Source: Adiantum capillus-veneris
Lineage: Eukaryota > Streptophyta > Polypodiopsida > Polypodiales > Pteridaceae
Assembly: GCA_014529385.2 (NCBI GenBank)
Contig: CM043948.1
Location: forward strand, 24,045,451-24,109,450
DNA: 64,000 nucleotides
Reading direction: 5' to 3'
Shown: positions 34,997-47,635 of the stretch, one piece after another
How positions within the stretch are numbered: the first letter of the stretch is position 1
How the letters are laid out: each line of letters opens with the position of its first letter
Notes under the pieces: generated by a model
What the model was told of the DNA's origin: nothing
The model's database searches: none
Seen by the model: the letters and a program-made list of their open reading frames with translations, nothing else
Made by a program: the position numbers and the translations under genes

Positions 34997-35203
34997 TGAT
35001 GAGTGCGCGTGTGCGTGTACGGAGTGTGTGCAAGAGAGGGGAAGAAGAGAAATGGGAAGGGGGAGATACACAGGCAGCCACTGTGTGGGTTAGTGGAGAA
35101 GAAAGAGGAGAGTTAACTCTTCCTCTTTCTCTCCCTATATTGAATAGGGAAAATCAAGTGTACAAGGGTGGTTTCCCACGGCCACCTGGCCTACACCTCA
35201 ACA
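34997..35203 (-). repeat. 3' LTR of the nested copia
   Basis: Matches 41940-42158 apart from a few substitutions and a shorter GTGTGC run near its start. Confidence 0.93.
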
Positions 35204-35286
35204 ACCTCCCACTTGAAGGTCATGGTGGCCAATAGTGGCATTAGTATAGTTAGTCTATACAAAATTGATGAAGCATTGCCGAGGCT

Positions 35287-38200
35287 TCATCCTACACCCA
35301 TAAGTTCTATACAATGTGTAAATCGCTCCGAGGCTAGGCTCTTTGTGAGAGCATCTGCGGGGTTGTCATCAGTGTGAACCTTGACAAGCTCGATACGCTT
35401 GCCAGCCAATGCATCTCGTATGACATGGTATCTGACCTCTATGTGTTTCGACTTTGAGTGAAACATTGGATTCTTTGCCAAAGCAATGGCACTCTGACTA
35501 TCACAATGTAGTACTGGAACCTCGTGAATGCCCAAATCTCCCACTAGACGAGCCAACCTTATGGCTTCCTTGCTGGCGTCAGACGCAACAACATATTCTG
35601 CCTCAGTGGTAGATGAAGACGTGCAATCTTGGAGACACGATCTCCAAGAGATAGCTGCTCCAGCAAACATGAACACATAGCCAGATGTGGATCTTCTACG
35701 ATCCACGCAACCCGCATAATCCGCATCCGTGTAACCTACAATAGATGCATCACTGTTTCCGAAGCGTAAACACTTGCTAGCTGTACCTTTCAAATATCTG
35801 AGGATTTTCTTCAATGCTTCCCAATGCTTCTTGCCAGGGTTTTCCATGTACCTACTAACCACTCCCACTGCATGTGCAATGTCTGGTCTTGTGGCTACCA
35901 TAGCGTACATCAAACTGCCAACTGCTGAAGAATATGGTACTTTCGCCATTTTCTCTTTCTCAGCCACTGTCTTGGGAGAGTCTTCCTTGCTAAGTTTGGA
36001 GTATGCTTGCATTGGGGTACTCAATGACTTCCCCCCCTGCATACTAAAACGTTGAAAGACTTTGTGAATGTACTTTTCTTGAGATAATTCAAGAATTCCA
36101 CGTTGCCTGTCTCTCTTGATGTGCATACCAAGAAAGTGATTGGCATCTCCCAAATCCTTCATGGAAAAATGAGTGCTTAGCATCTTTTTCAGTTGATTGA
36201 TTTCATCAATTGATTTGCCTGCGATAAGCATATCATCTACATACAAGATCAAGATGATTAAAGAACCATCGTTCAACCTTTTTGTGTATAAGCAATGGTC
36301 CTCTTGACTTCTAATGTAACCCTGAGACTACATGAATTTGTCGAATTTTTGATACCATTGCCTTGAACCTTGCTTGAGGCCATAGAGTGCCTTTTTAAGT
36401 CTACAAACCAATTCTGTCCTCGTTGGTTTTTGGGTTTCACATACGAAGCCCTCTGGTTGTTTCATGTAGACATCTTCATCTAGATCCCCGTGAAGAAATG
36501 ATGTGTTCACATCCATTTGGACAAGTTCCATGTCCTGGATAGCAACCAAGCCAAGCACGGTGCGAAGTGTAGTCATCTTGACTACTGAAGAGAAAATCTC
36601 ATCAAAATCCACACCTTTTTGCTGCTTGAAACCCTTGGCAACTAGACGAGCCTTGTATCTAGGCTCAGGAACTTCCGCTGTATACTTCTTCTTGTATACC
36701 CACTTGCAAGGTAAAGCATTTTTGCCTTTTGGTAATTCAACCAAATCCCATGTCTCATTAGCCACAATCGAATTGTATTCTGATTGCATAGCCTGCTCCC
36801 ACTTAACGCTATCCTCCATTTGTATAGCTTCTTTGTAGCAGGTTGGCTCTCCAGTGTCAGTGACCAAAATGTGGTGTATACCCGGCTCAAACCGCTCGTG
36901 CGCACGTGATACTCTCTCAGAGCGTCTCAGTGCCTAACTGCTGGACTCCGCTCTCTCCAGAGCAATAGTAGTATCTTGCACTTGAGGAGTAGGTGCAACA
37001 CTACTAAACTGAGTTGGTTCGGAGGCTACATCCTCAAAACGAACACGTCTGTACTCAACATCTTTGATTGACTTCTTTTGCATTTTTTATTCATTGAAAA
37101 TCACATGTGAGCTACGAATGACTTTGTTTGATTCTGGGTGCCAGAGACGATATCCCATCTCTCCGTTTGCACCATAGCCAATAAAGATGCATTTGTGTGA
37201 TCTGGGATCTAACTTCTGACGAAGTTCTTTGGGCACATGTGCATATGCCTCACATCCAAATACACGTAAATGCTCATAGCTTGGCCTTTTGCCAGTCCAT
37301 AATTCCTCTGGAATTTTGAAATTCAAAGGAGAACTAGGTGACCTGTTGATGATGTGCACTGCTGTGAGAACAGCTTCCCCCCAAAACTCTGGAGTAAGCT
37401 TCGCCATAGACATCATATAGACAACTCGCTCTTGAATCGTATGATTCATTCTTTCAGCTATCCCATTTTGTGCAGGTGTGTATGGAGAAGTAAACTGCCG
37501 CCGAATGCCTTTTCTATTGCAAAAATCCTTGAACTCTGTGGAGACGTATTCTCCACCATTGTCCGTGCGAAAAGCTTTGAGCTTTGTTGCTGATTGGTTC
37601 TCAACTATGGCGAGGAATTTTTGGAATGTCGAAAAGACTTCTTCCTTACGCTTAAGGAGATACACCCACACCTTTCTGGTAGAATCATCTATGAATGTGA
37701 GAAAGTAGTTCGCCCCCCCGAGAGTTTTATGTGGCATTGGACCACACAAATCACTGTGCACCAAGTTTAGAGGTTCGCCTAGTTTCTTATTCAATGGCGA
37801 AGATGTCAATCTAGTCTGTTTGCCATACAGACAATGCTCACACAATGGAAAGTCCATGTAATCTAACACAGGTAAGTAGCCAAAACGCTGAAGTGTTTTC
37901 ATTCCCTTTTGGCTAATATGCCCTAGCCGGCTATGCCACAACTCAAGAGACGGCAGCTCGGCAACATAGATAGAGTGTTCGTCGACACTCAAAACAAACA
38001 AAGAGTACAGGGATCCGTTTTTATTGCCTTTCATCATGATAAGGTTGTTCTTGCGGATCATCCAAGAACGATTACCAAAAACTATAGTGTAGCCGAGATC
38101 ATCCAATTGCCCTATAGAAAGCAAGCTTTTCGTAAGCTTGGGCACATGTCTGACATTCTGCAGCACAAAAGTAGTGCCATTATGCATCTGAAGTTTCACA

Positions 38201-38330
38201 TCACCAATGCCAATAATGTCAAGCTCTAGGAATCACCAAGCTTGACTATTCCATACATGGATGCATAAGAGGAAAACCACTCTCTATGCGGTGTGACATG
38301 AAAACTTGCACAAGAATCAAGGATCCAATT
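35287..38330 (-). pseudogene. Nested copia pol: protease, integrase, RT, RNase H
   Basis: After the gag frame a TAG precedes protease NWILDSCASFHVTPHREWF, where Cys replaces the Gly of the catalytic Asp-Ser-Gly. A frameshift near 38225 leads into the 38199-37087 frame: LWHSRLGHIS, CEHCLYGKQTR, HSDLCGPM, FRTDNGGEY, NGIAERMNHTIQERVVYM (integrase catalytic core) and CIFIGYGANGEMGYRLW. A short gap with a stop separates RT (36867-36276): ETWDLVELPKGKNALPCKWVYK, MDVNTSFLHGDL, CRLKKALYGLKQ, stop, then LYVDDMLIAG (catalytic). RNase H ends the protein: YTDADYAGCVDRRRSTSGY, TEAEYVVASDASKEA and DNPADALTK. Three or more lesions make it non-functional. Confidence 0.93.
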
Positions 38331-39371
38331 CTATGCATAACCCTCATCCTGTGCAACCAAAGCATCTGGAGTGAGATCTGAAGTGAAAATGAGAACATCG
38401 GAGACATCTGCTGTCACCTCGGGATGAATCTCTGTGGGCATAATGAGCATCACTGGAGGAGGAGCATCCTCTACTACAGTGGTAGGCATGGGGGACTCAA
38501 CAATATTGAGCTCCTCAATCTTAACTGTACTTTTGCCTTTGCCAGAATTACCCTTTTGCATGTTTTTCTGATCTCTTAGGAAACTGCGACAATCCTTTTT
38601 GTAATGACCCTTCTTGTGGCAATAGTAACACTCGACATTTTTGGCATTGCGGTCTCTACTTTGGTTCCTGTGTCTGCTAGGACTACGAGGATTCCGCTCT
38701 CTACTTTTGCTTTTGTTTTTGTTCCTGTCACGGCCTCTTGGCTTTGTTGAACTGCCATCCATATATGCATCTGCATGACTAGCATTATCGAGAGATTTAC
38801 GACAAATCTCTTCAGTGAGCAACGCATCTGTGACAGCATTGAATTCTAACTTGCCATTTGGAGCCGAATTGCTAATGGCTGTGCAAAAGATATCCCATGA
38901 ACTGGGTAGAGAGCATAATAAGAAGATAGACTTGAGTTCATCGTCAAACTCCTTAAAGCCTTGAGATGTCAGCTGACTGAACAAGGAGTTGAACTCATTT
39001 AAATGACTAGAAACTGTGCTACCTTCTTTCATGTTGAGCTTCATAAGCTTTTTCATGAGAAAAACTTTGTTTGATGCACTTTTGCTCTCCCATGCTGAAC
39101 ATAAGCTATCCCAAAGTTCCTTGGTTGTTTTCTTCCCTATGATAGTGAAGAAGACTGACTCGGCTAGATGTAGACGTATCGTAGCCATGGCTTTTGCATC
39201 CAAAAGCTCCCATTGAGCTTGTGTATAATCATCATCCTCTGCGCGCTCTTTCAACAGTTCTGAGAGGCCTTTGTTTATCAAAACATCTTTCATGCGCTCT
39301 TTCCACATGGTGAAGTTGCTGCCATCGAACTTCCTAATGAAATACTCCTCCTTTTTTGAAGAAGAAGCCAT
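38331..39371 (-). CDS. Nested copia gag
   Basis: 346 residues from ATG at 39371: FIRKFDGSNFTMWKERMKDVL (gag N-terminus), STVSSHLNEFNSLFSQL, and a CCHC zinc knuckle CYYCHKKGHYKKDC (about residue 250). It packages the element RNA. It is intact up to a stop at 38331 that separates it from protease. In copia elements gag and pol are normally one ORF, so this stop is probably a mutation. It is related to, but clearly different from, the gag inside the 5S-LTR element. Confidence 0.85.
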   Translation of the reverse strand: MASSSKKEEYFIRKFDGSNFTMWKERMKDVLINKGLSELLKERAEDDDYTQAQWELLDAKAMATIRLHLAESVFFTIIGKKTTKELWDSLCSAWESKSASNKVFLMKKLMKLNMKEGSTVSSHLNEFNSLFSQLTSQGFKEFDDELKSIFLLCSLPSSWDIFCTAISNSAPNGKLEFNAVTDALLTEEICRKSLDNASHADAYMDGSSTKPRGRDRNKNKSKSRERNPRSPSRHRNQSRDRNAKNVECYYCHKKGHYKKDCRSFLRDQKNMQKGNSGKGKSTVKIEELNIVESPMPTTVVEDAPPPVMLIMPTEIHPEVTADVSDVLIFTSDLTPDALVAQDEGYA

Positions 39372-41456
39372 CGCTGATAAGAGGGTTTGAGAGGTGCCAC
39401 ACTATGGCGAGAAGCTGTAGAAATTTGGACAGAGTAACCTTTGTATCGGGAGTAAAATCTCAACCGAAATAGACTCAAAAGTGCCAACTATGGAAGGCAC
39501 GACTGGCGGGAAGTAAATCCGACAGAGTTTTCTTTGTATGAGGAATCAAAACTTAACTCAAAATGCAGATAAATGTGCCAACTGCACTAACTGGGCTTTG
39601 CACAAAACCACTGGTATGTGAGTGCCAACTCGGTGTCAAAAGCATAAATAACCGTCCAGATACATATCCTATGGCGAGGGTACCGTAAAGGGGAACTCCA
39701 GCTACCTGTATCACCGAAGGTGTCTCAACATTCGAGCATACCCCAGCTCAAAAAAAAACCTCACACTATCGACCCTCCAAAAGGCTAATGCAGACACAAA
39801 TGGACTAGCAACAGTCTCAGAAAGGGCTCTTTCGGTACGAGTCTCAGAAACGGCCGAGAAAAACCGCCAAAATAGCCAAAAATGGCTCCACACGGAGTAC
39901 AGTGGGCAGTGTCTGCAACTCAACGTACATGAGTAAAATCGCGCTCAAACAGGCGCCAAGAACTGCTGCATGCAGTGAAAGTGATCCCTGCGGGGATATC
40001 TGCGCTCAAAAGAGCTCAGTAGCACTATGTGTGCTCACAACAAAATGCATCTGTCAACGCATGTGTCCGTAGAGAATCTGCTGTCGTAATGACTGCCAAA
40101 TCGCCTATGAAAGTGCTGTGTCTGGTAACCTTGAGAATCTGTGAGTGAATGGGCTGAAAAACCCCCTGTAACCTGTAACCTACGTGTCGGTGTCGCTATG
40201 TGCCGATTTCTGCCGCCGGGCAGAAATATGCTAGTCGAATAGCCGCCAAAGGTGTCATATCCATAAACTGTGTCGTACAGGGCGATCGATGCGCTCGGTG
40301 CCGATGCCGAGTGTCACTCCTCTATGATAGAGGTACCTCACCCGCGCATGTCGCAAGCACGGTCGTCGATCGCGGGAACGCGCTCGTGTGGGAAAACGCA
40401 CGGTGTTTGGGTCGGATGTCGGAATCCACGGGTAAGGAGAGGTGTTGGTGCCGTGTCGCAAGAGCGGTGCGATGTCCAGTCGTAGAGGTAAGTTGTTTGA
40501 AATCTGAGTCAATGTTGAGCCATCTATGCTTGGCTCGTTGAAGCGGGGAGCCTAATGCCGATCTCAAAGACCGCGAACCGGAGAGTTGTCTAATCTCTCA
40601 CTCTCTCACCCTCTAGCCGAGGCCGAGGATCACTAGACGCCACTGATGACTAAGATGATGCCGATGTCAAGGTTGCCAGAAAACCTGCTTGCTCTCTCTC
40701 ACTCCCTTTCTCTCACGTTCCCTGAGAGGCATGTGTGAGCTCGAGGTGTGGAGGGCTAGATGGTGGGAACGAGGTTTTGCACACACTAAGTGTGTAATCA
40801 AAGTTTTTTTTTTAAATGATTTTTACAGCATTCGGCCTGCAGAGTTTTGACGACATCTGGGTGTGGGTGTGTGTGCTCTTGCTTGCGACTCCTGGTTCAA
40901 TCACCTTCTCTGACCTGCCGACACCTGCCTCCACCCCAATCAAGTCCTCTGTACTGCTGTGCGTCATCACCTTCTTAGGCATCAAGGCATTGTGTGCTCC
41001 TCGCGGTGCAGTCACGTCATCATCTGTGCTAAACCCTGCGCACCATGGGCTGCTGCTATGCCACGCACACACTCTCTCTCTCCTATGAGCTTCCAACTCA
41101 CTGCAGTCCTGTCCGATAATGCCTCCTCTGTCTCGATTTCCTGCACATTGCCCGCTTGTACAATTCTCCTGTTGTGCTGCCGACAGATCCGATTTGTTGA
41201 GTACAAGGGAATTGCACTTGCTCAATTGGCTTCGATTCCAAGCTCTATTTTTCTACCTGCTGCCCGATGTTGCCGATTTCTCTGCACTCAACTGAGGGTA
41301 CTCACTGTCGATTTCTTGCTCCTCGAGTCTACTGCAGCTTGGTCGACCCCTTTCAACCTTTTTGTGGCTCCCCAATTGCTACTGCAATCCCGCAATTGCC
41401 TACTGTTCGGCTTCGCGTCTTGCCCGATTTGTCTTTCTTCAATAGCTCTCTACACA

Positions 41457-41493
<37 letters not shown>

Positions 41494-41925
41494 CGGATTC
41501 GGACTGCCCGCCAGCTGCAAATCCAATTTTTTGCTCGATTCCAAACTTTGCATCTCTTGCACTCAATTCAGCTGGTGCCTATTCTGCCCGCTTGATCAAT
41601 GCTTGCTAGTACCTCAGAGCTCGCCTTTGGCTTCCCTTTCCTTTGCTCGGTTTCGAGTTGTTGCTCGACCTGCTTGCCGACTTCACTTCCCCCAATATCA
41701 ATGGCCAATTGATGAGAGTGTGCAAGCCTCTATTCGTGCGCCGAGCCTTCGAGCTCCAAGACCTCTTGCCGATTCGCCTCTGATGCGCTCCGATCTGGCT
41801 CCCACCTTGCTAGATCTTCCACCGCCGAGCTCAAGTACGAGTTTCGACCTCCGCCATAGCCGGCGAGCTCCGTTGCTTTCGAGTCGATCGTCGGAGAGCG
41901 GTTGCACGGGTGGTTCTCCGCTGTA
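39372..41925 (-). other. Long leader of the nested copia
   Basis: About 2.55 kb between primer site and gag, unusually long for copia. No element protein was found. It contains a (GT)n microsatellite at 41459-41491 and a GC-richer stretch near 40180-40500. Confidence 0.7.
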
Positions 41926-41937
41926 GCTCTGATACCA
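41926..41937 (-). other. Primer-binding site of the nested copia, initiator tRNA-Met
   Basis: TGGTATCAGAGC on the minus strand. Confidence 0.93.
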
Positions 41938-41939
41938 AT

Positions 41940-42158
41940 TGATGAGTGTGTGTGTGCGTGTGCGTGTGCGTGTACGGAGTGTGTGCAAGAGAGGGGAAGA
42001 AGAGAAATGGGAAGGGGGAGATACACAGGCAGCCACTGTGTGGGTTAGTGCAGAAGAAAGAGGAGAGTCAACTCTTCCTCTTTCTCTCCCTATATTGAAT
42101 AGGGAAAATCAAGTGTACAAGGGTGGTTTCCCACGGCCACCTGGCCTACACCCCAACA
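41940..42158 (-). repeat. 5' LTR of the nested copia
   Basis: Bounded by TG and CA, with the primer site two bases inside. Confidence 0.93.
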
Positions 42159-45100
42159 TTTATGAAGAGGTGTCATTCACAGACACTATGGCTGAGTTGG
42201 AAGCAGCAACTCAATCTCAAGAAGATATCTATTTTGTGAACTTGAATTCATTTGAAATGTATGAATTCCTTGAACATGTATGTGAACTCCTTTACCTGAA
42301 GGGAGTGACAAAGTCATGGAGAGAGCATCGCAACAACGAAATTTACGAGATCCAAGAAAAATAGGACATAAATTCACTGAAGAAACCCAAAAGATGCTAA
42401 AGATTGGTGAAGATGGGCTTATGACAAAGAGAAAAATTCAATATTTAGAGAAATGCTGAAAAATCATGAAAAGGCTTTTGCATTTGAACCACATGAAATC
42501 GACTATGTTGATCCAGGTATAGTTTTACCTATGGTGATTTTTATTGTTCCACATATGCCGTGGAATTTGAGACCGATTCCAGTGCCAAAAGCTCATTGAT
42601 CTTTTGAATGAGAGAATCTTGATGGATATTCTAGAACCATCTTCTACATCATACTCAAATCGGTGGTTTACTGTCCCAAAGAAAAACGGGGCTCTTCGGT
42701 TCATACAAGATTTGCAGCCTGTTAATAAGGTGACTATAAGAAACATGGGAACGGGTCCAATAGTTGACAAGTTTGCAAACGCTTTCGCTGGAAGAGCTAT
42801 CTACTCAATGGGAGATCTCTACTTTGGGTATGATTATTTCAATTGGTTTTGGAAAGTGGAGACATTACAACAATGCAAACTCCACTAGGTTTGGTACATA
42901 TGTGTACTTTGCCTCAAGGAGCTACAAACTCTGTTGCCCATATGATGAATGGGATGAATAAGGCATTGAGGGATTTTATTCCTCACATTACAATGCCTTT
43001 CATAGATGATCTACCAATTAAAGGCTGTGAAGCAAACAGAAGAGATGAAGCAATAGACCAGAGGGGGTGCTGACAATTTGTTGCTGACCATATTAAAGAC
43101 TGTGATGCTATCCTTATGGAACAGGTAAACTTGACTTTGTCAGGAGCAAAGTCTATCTTTGGTGTTAAGGAAATACTTATAGTGGGTCACATGTATGGAC
43201 CGGATGGAAGACAACCAAGTCCAGTTAAGGTTGTAGCCATCCAAAAGATGAAAGAGACTTACACTTCAACGACTGAAGTACGCAGGTTCCTTGGTGCATG
43301 TGTATTCTATCTCATATGGTTACCTCACTTTGCTCATGTTGCTAAAGTACTCTATCAATTGCTAAGAAAGGGTCAAAGATTCGTGTGGAAAGATGTTCAC
43401 ACTAAGGCCATAAGAAAATTAAAAGGATTTTTGATGCAGGCTCCTACCTTACGAAAGGTAGATTTTGGTTGTGGGATACCAATAATTCTCACAGTTGATA
43501 CAAGTCCGACTGGAATTGGTTGGGCTACTGGACAAGATGATGAAGAAGGACCAGGTACACTGTGAGATTTGGAGCAAAGGTCCTAAGTGGAAGACAACGA
43601 GATTATGCTCAGGTTAAAAGAGAGCTTTGGGGTGTTGCAACCGCCCTAAAGTGTGACAAAGAATACTTCATAGGTGGTGAAGTAATTGTTGAAGCTGATT
43701 GTTTTCCATTATTGGGAATGATTGCAAGTTGTTCAACTACATACATTGCAATGCTACGTTGGATTGCATTCATCAAATCCCTAAACCCTGAGTTTAGGCA
43801 TATTGCAGGGTGTGACAATCTGATTGCTGACATGTTATCACGTGCCAGGTATGAAGATGAAGAAGATATGGTAACTACACAGGATGATGTGGGATTGAAG
43901 TTCTATACTTCATCTCATACAAATTGTGATACTGTTGCACAAGTATTTGAGGTATTTACTGAATCAATGCATGATGGTGAGTGGCTAAAAATTGGCCGAT
44001 ATCTTAGCTCACTATAGAAACAAACAGATTGGAGTGATGCAGATTTCAAGAAGATAAGAAAGAAGGTGTATGGCTACTTCCTCAAAGATGGTCACTTATG
44101 GAAGCGGCTGAAGACACCTAAAGGAGTACCTCAAAGGGTTCTCTGTTATCAAGTAATGCAACTAGAAGTATTGCAGGACTTTCATGAGAGTCTGTGGGCT
44201 AGACATCGAGGAATTTGGGCTACCTTTCCAAAGATTAAAGAACGCTTTTGGTGGAAAGGTTTGTACAAAGATGTGGTCCAGTTTGTAGAGACGTGTGTGC
44301 TATGTTAAAAATATTCAATTGTGCGACATCGAGATGGTTTGCACCCTACTTATCCATTGGCTCTTCATTATAAGCGGGTTGTTGATCTTATTACTATGCC
44401 TATTGGAGTCTGGCAGATGAGGTATATTGTCCTAGCAAGAGAAGACCTCTCCAACCAAGCGGAGGGACAAGCTTTGTGCACTAAAGCAACCAGCAGAGTG
44501 TTCAAATTATTACTTGAAGATGTTATTTGCAGGTATGGCTGTGTTGGAAAAATTACTGCAGATAGAGGCGAGCGTGATGTTGATGAAGCTCTGAATTCTT
44601 TAGCCATATGGGTATCAAGTTAGCCCTTACTACTGCTTATAACCCATGGAAAGAGTGAACGAGGTCATCCACCTATTGTGAAAGCTCTTGCTAAAGCATG
44701 CAAGGGAAGAATTGGAGACTGGCCAAGACTGTTACCATTTGCTTTGTGGGTGGATCGGACAACTCATAGCAGTGTTACACAATATATGCCATATGAGCTC
44801 ATGTATGGGAAAAAACCGATTATGCCTACAGAATCATCTATACCAACTTGGATGGTGTTACCTTGGGAAAAAGAGATGACGCGTGAAGATCTTCTTGCAC
44901 TTCGAATTCAACAATTGGAGCGACGATAAGAGGATATTGAACAGGCTAAGGTAAAGATGAAAGAAGCTAGGTTGAAGAACATTGATCTGTTTGATAAGCA
45001 ACATCATTTGAGACCTGTTGCCATAGAAGATGGTGATTGGGTATCGGTCTACGACGATAGTCTTGATAACCAATACACTGCAATGAGAAAGATGGTAAAA

Positions 45101-45460
45101 ACATTGTTTGGACCATACATTGTTGTTCATGTTTACGACAATGGCTATCAATTGAGTGAATCAAAACAGAGCTACAAGTTCCAATTGCAGGTAAACGTAT
45201 CAAGTTATTCAGGAGACGTGATGGTGAGTACCAGGTTGATGACACAAAAGAAGATCAAGGTATTGAAGAAGATCCTATGTCAGACGAGGAGTCCGATAAA
45301 TACCACAATGAAGATTGATATTCGGTTGGCACAGACCGAAGGCTGTGCAGGTTCAGAGGGGGTGAATGTCATGATGTGGAAGAATCCACATCTAGAAAAC
45401 ACAAAAACACTATTTAATTTTGCCAAGAGAAGAGGTCAACCTAAATCCTCTACATGAAGA
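42159..45460 (+). pseudogene. Ty3/gypsy element: RT, RNase H, integrase
   Basis: Continuation of the gypsy at 32439 after the copia insert. RT: RWFTVPKKNGALRFIQDLQPVNKVTIRN (42660-42745), TPLGLVHMCTLPQGATNSV, and FIDDLPIKG (catalytic, about 43000). RNase H: EVRRFLGACVFYLIWLPHFA, LTVDTSPTGIGW, RDYAQVKRELWGV, ADCFPLLG and GCDNLIADMLSR. Integrase: HESLWARHRG and CVLC (zinc site, followed by a stop at about 44308), VDLITMPIGVWQMRYIV, CRYGCVGKITADRGE, LLPFALWVDRTTHSSV, then DLFDKQHHLRPVAIEDGDWV. At least eight stops or frameshifts; inactive. Confidence 0.9.
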
Positions 45461-46063
45461 AGTTTGGGGTTATTAACCTAACATTGATCCTAGGTTAAAC
45501 CCTTATAAATATGAAAAGAAATGGCCAAATGAAGGCAATATGGATGCAACAATGATGCTAGAATAGGAGGATCCAGGAATATGTGAAGAAAAATTTTGAA
45601 ATGTGCTTTTTGGGTTGCTTTTCAAGGTGCTTTTTGTGCTTTTTGCCAGTACATGGGAGGAAGGGGAAGGATGGAGTCTAGGAGGGCCACTTATCTTGGC
45701 AGAATAAGGAATTGATGGTTTTTGCTTAAGAAACTAATGTACATGCTTCCCAACGGCTATATTTTTTAATTTGAAATTCAAATGAAAATGAAATTTGAAA
45801 TTGGTATGGAAAAACTATATCATGTGACATACCTATGGAAAGCTCTTGATGTGTAGAGTCTTAATCTACCTTCTCCACTAAATTTTGAGCATGTATGTGA
45901 AAGTTATGGTTGTTCAAACCTTGAAAAAGGAACTCCCCACCTTTTTGGAGGGAAACGTACACCAAGTACCCTCTCTTGCACAACCCAACATATTTGACCA
46001 CATGGCCTCTTTCTATTGGTTCCTTCCTTAAGCACCCTTAATTCTTCTACCAAGATAAGTGGC
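45461..46063. other. Non-coding, between two gypsy elements, with a partial inverted repeat
   Basis: No gene. GGCCACTTATCTTGG with similar flanks occurs at about 45660-45712 on the plus strand and at about 46036-46085 on the minus strand. The gypsy 3' LTR probably lies here but could not be delimited. Confidence 0.5.
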
Positions 46064-47236
46064 CTAGCCCACCCTTCCCCTAATGTAGCCAAAGGCATCA
46101 GCCTCTTGATTCTCTACCCTTGGTATATGGTGCATCTGGACAGCGTCAAACTTGCCTAATAAAGCTTTTACATGATTCATATAGCCACGTAAGCTAATGT
46201 TCTTGCAGTTCCATGTGCCACTTACTTGTTTGATTAATAACAGGACATCGCCAAAGACATTCAAACGTCTCACACCTTGTGAAACAGACCATTCTAAGCC
46301 CTTTGTAAGAGCTGCATACTTTGCTTCATTGTTCGAGTGTGAGTCCACTAATTGACCAAGTGAAAATACCTTAGTTCCATCCACATCAAGGACTACTATT
46401 TCTGTTGCCGCCTTGTCAGAAGCTCTTTTGTAGGCTTCGTCAAAGTAGAGAGTGTGAGCATTCTCAAGCTTTTGTGGCTTGGGTGTTGGTGGAACATCTT
46501 CTCCTTGAGACTTCTTGATCTTCTGTGCAAAATGTTGGTACGTCATAATGCCACCGAGGCTAGCCCTTGTTGTATTTTCTACCTGCACGGTGTAGTCAAA
46601 CTCTTGCAGTCTTACTAGCCATTTAGCAATTCTAGATGAAACATCCATGTGTTGCACAACATATGGAAAAACCTCATCCATTGTTAGGATTACGAACTTT
46701 CTAGGAAGCAAGTACGGTCTAAACTTGGTAGTAGCAAACATGAGAGCTAAAACCATATGCTCAACCCTGTAAAACCTTTTTCAGATGTCGTCATCATTCT
46801 ACTCGAAAAGTAGATGGGCCGCATAAAGGAGGCCTTTTGGAGCAACACTATCCCAATGGAGTCTTCACCCACACTAGGATTCACTAGAACGGCTCCTCCC
46901 AATTTGGAGGTGCAATCGTTGGCAAGGTGGCTAGAATTTCTTTTACCTTGTTGTAGTGATGCTCGCTCTCCTCATTCCACAATAATGTTGCTTTGTGAGT
47001 GAGTTGTTGTAATGGTAGGACCAACTGGGATAGCAAGTGTATGAACCTACTCAAATATCTTACCTTCTGTAGAAAGGACGCTAGCTCTCGTGTGGTTATA
47101 GGTGATGGCAGCACAATGAGTCAATACACTTTGCTTGGGTCTGCATTGATCCCTTAGGCTGAAAATCCATGGCCTAGAAGCACAACCTTGCTCTCCCCAA
47201 TGTGGCACTTGTCGACATTTAGTTGACCACCTAGGC
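46064..47236 (-). pseudogene. Ty3/gypsy (Tat-like) fragment with two RNase H domains
   Basis: Minus-strand order: CHIGESKVVLLGHGFSA (about 47210-47160, RT end), TTRELASFLQKVRYLSRFIHLLS (RT thumb), LLPRKFVILTMDEVFPYVVQHMD (first RNase H end), RIAKWLVRLQEFDYTVQV. A second, RNase HI-like domain follows: LYFDEAYKRASDKAATEIV, SNNEAKYAALTKGLEW and HHIPRVENQEADAF. This second domain after the retroviral-type one is characteristic of Tat/Ogre gypsy elements. The fragment is cut at 47236 by microsatellite sequence. Confidence 0.8.
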
Positions 47237-47289
47237 TTTGCAGTCTTGCCAATCCTTCACTCCCTCGCTCAAGGTGCACTATGCGAGAG

Positions 47290-47381
47290 CTATAGATACA
47301 AAAATCATCTCTCTCTCACTCTCTCTCTCTCTCTCTCCCACACACACACACAATGCCTCTCTCTCTCTATCTATCTATCTA

Positions 47382-47417
<36 letters not shown>

Positions 47418-47433
47418 TCCCTACACAAACAAT

Positions 47434-47484
<51 letters not shown>

Positions 47485-47573
47485 CTTTCCCACACACACA
47501 CAATGCCTCTCTCTCTATCTATCTATCTATCTATCTCTCTCTCACTCTCTCTTCTTTCCTACACAAACAATGG

Positions 47574-47635
<62 letters not shown>

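Larger units (their letters stand above)
34997..42158 (-). mobile_element. Complete Ty1/copia retrotransposon nested in the gypsy element
   Basis: 7162 bp with LTRs at 34997-35203 (207 bp) and 41940-42158 (219 bp; the difference includes extra GTGTGC units) and an exact target duplication TTTAT (34992-34996 and 42159-42163). On the minus strand the LTR starts TGTTGGGGTGTAGG (one substitution in the 3' copy) and ends CTCATCA, followed by the tRNA-Met primer site. All copia domains are present (gag, protease, integrase, RT, RNase H) but with several stops. Its LTR start TGTTGGGGT is the same as that of the 5S-LTR element at 25146-29237. Confidence 0.95.

Noticed and set aside
40959-41926. Two plus-strand frames of more than 210 codons opposite the nested copia leader
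   Set aside because: No recognisable domain, on the strand opposite the element's genes, and one includes the (GT)n tract.
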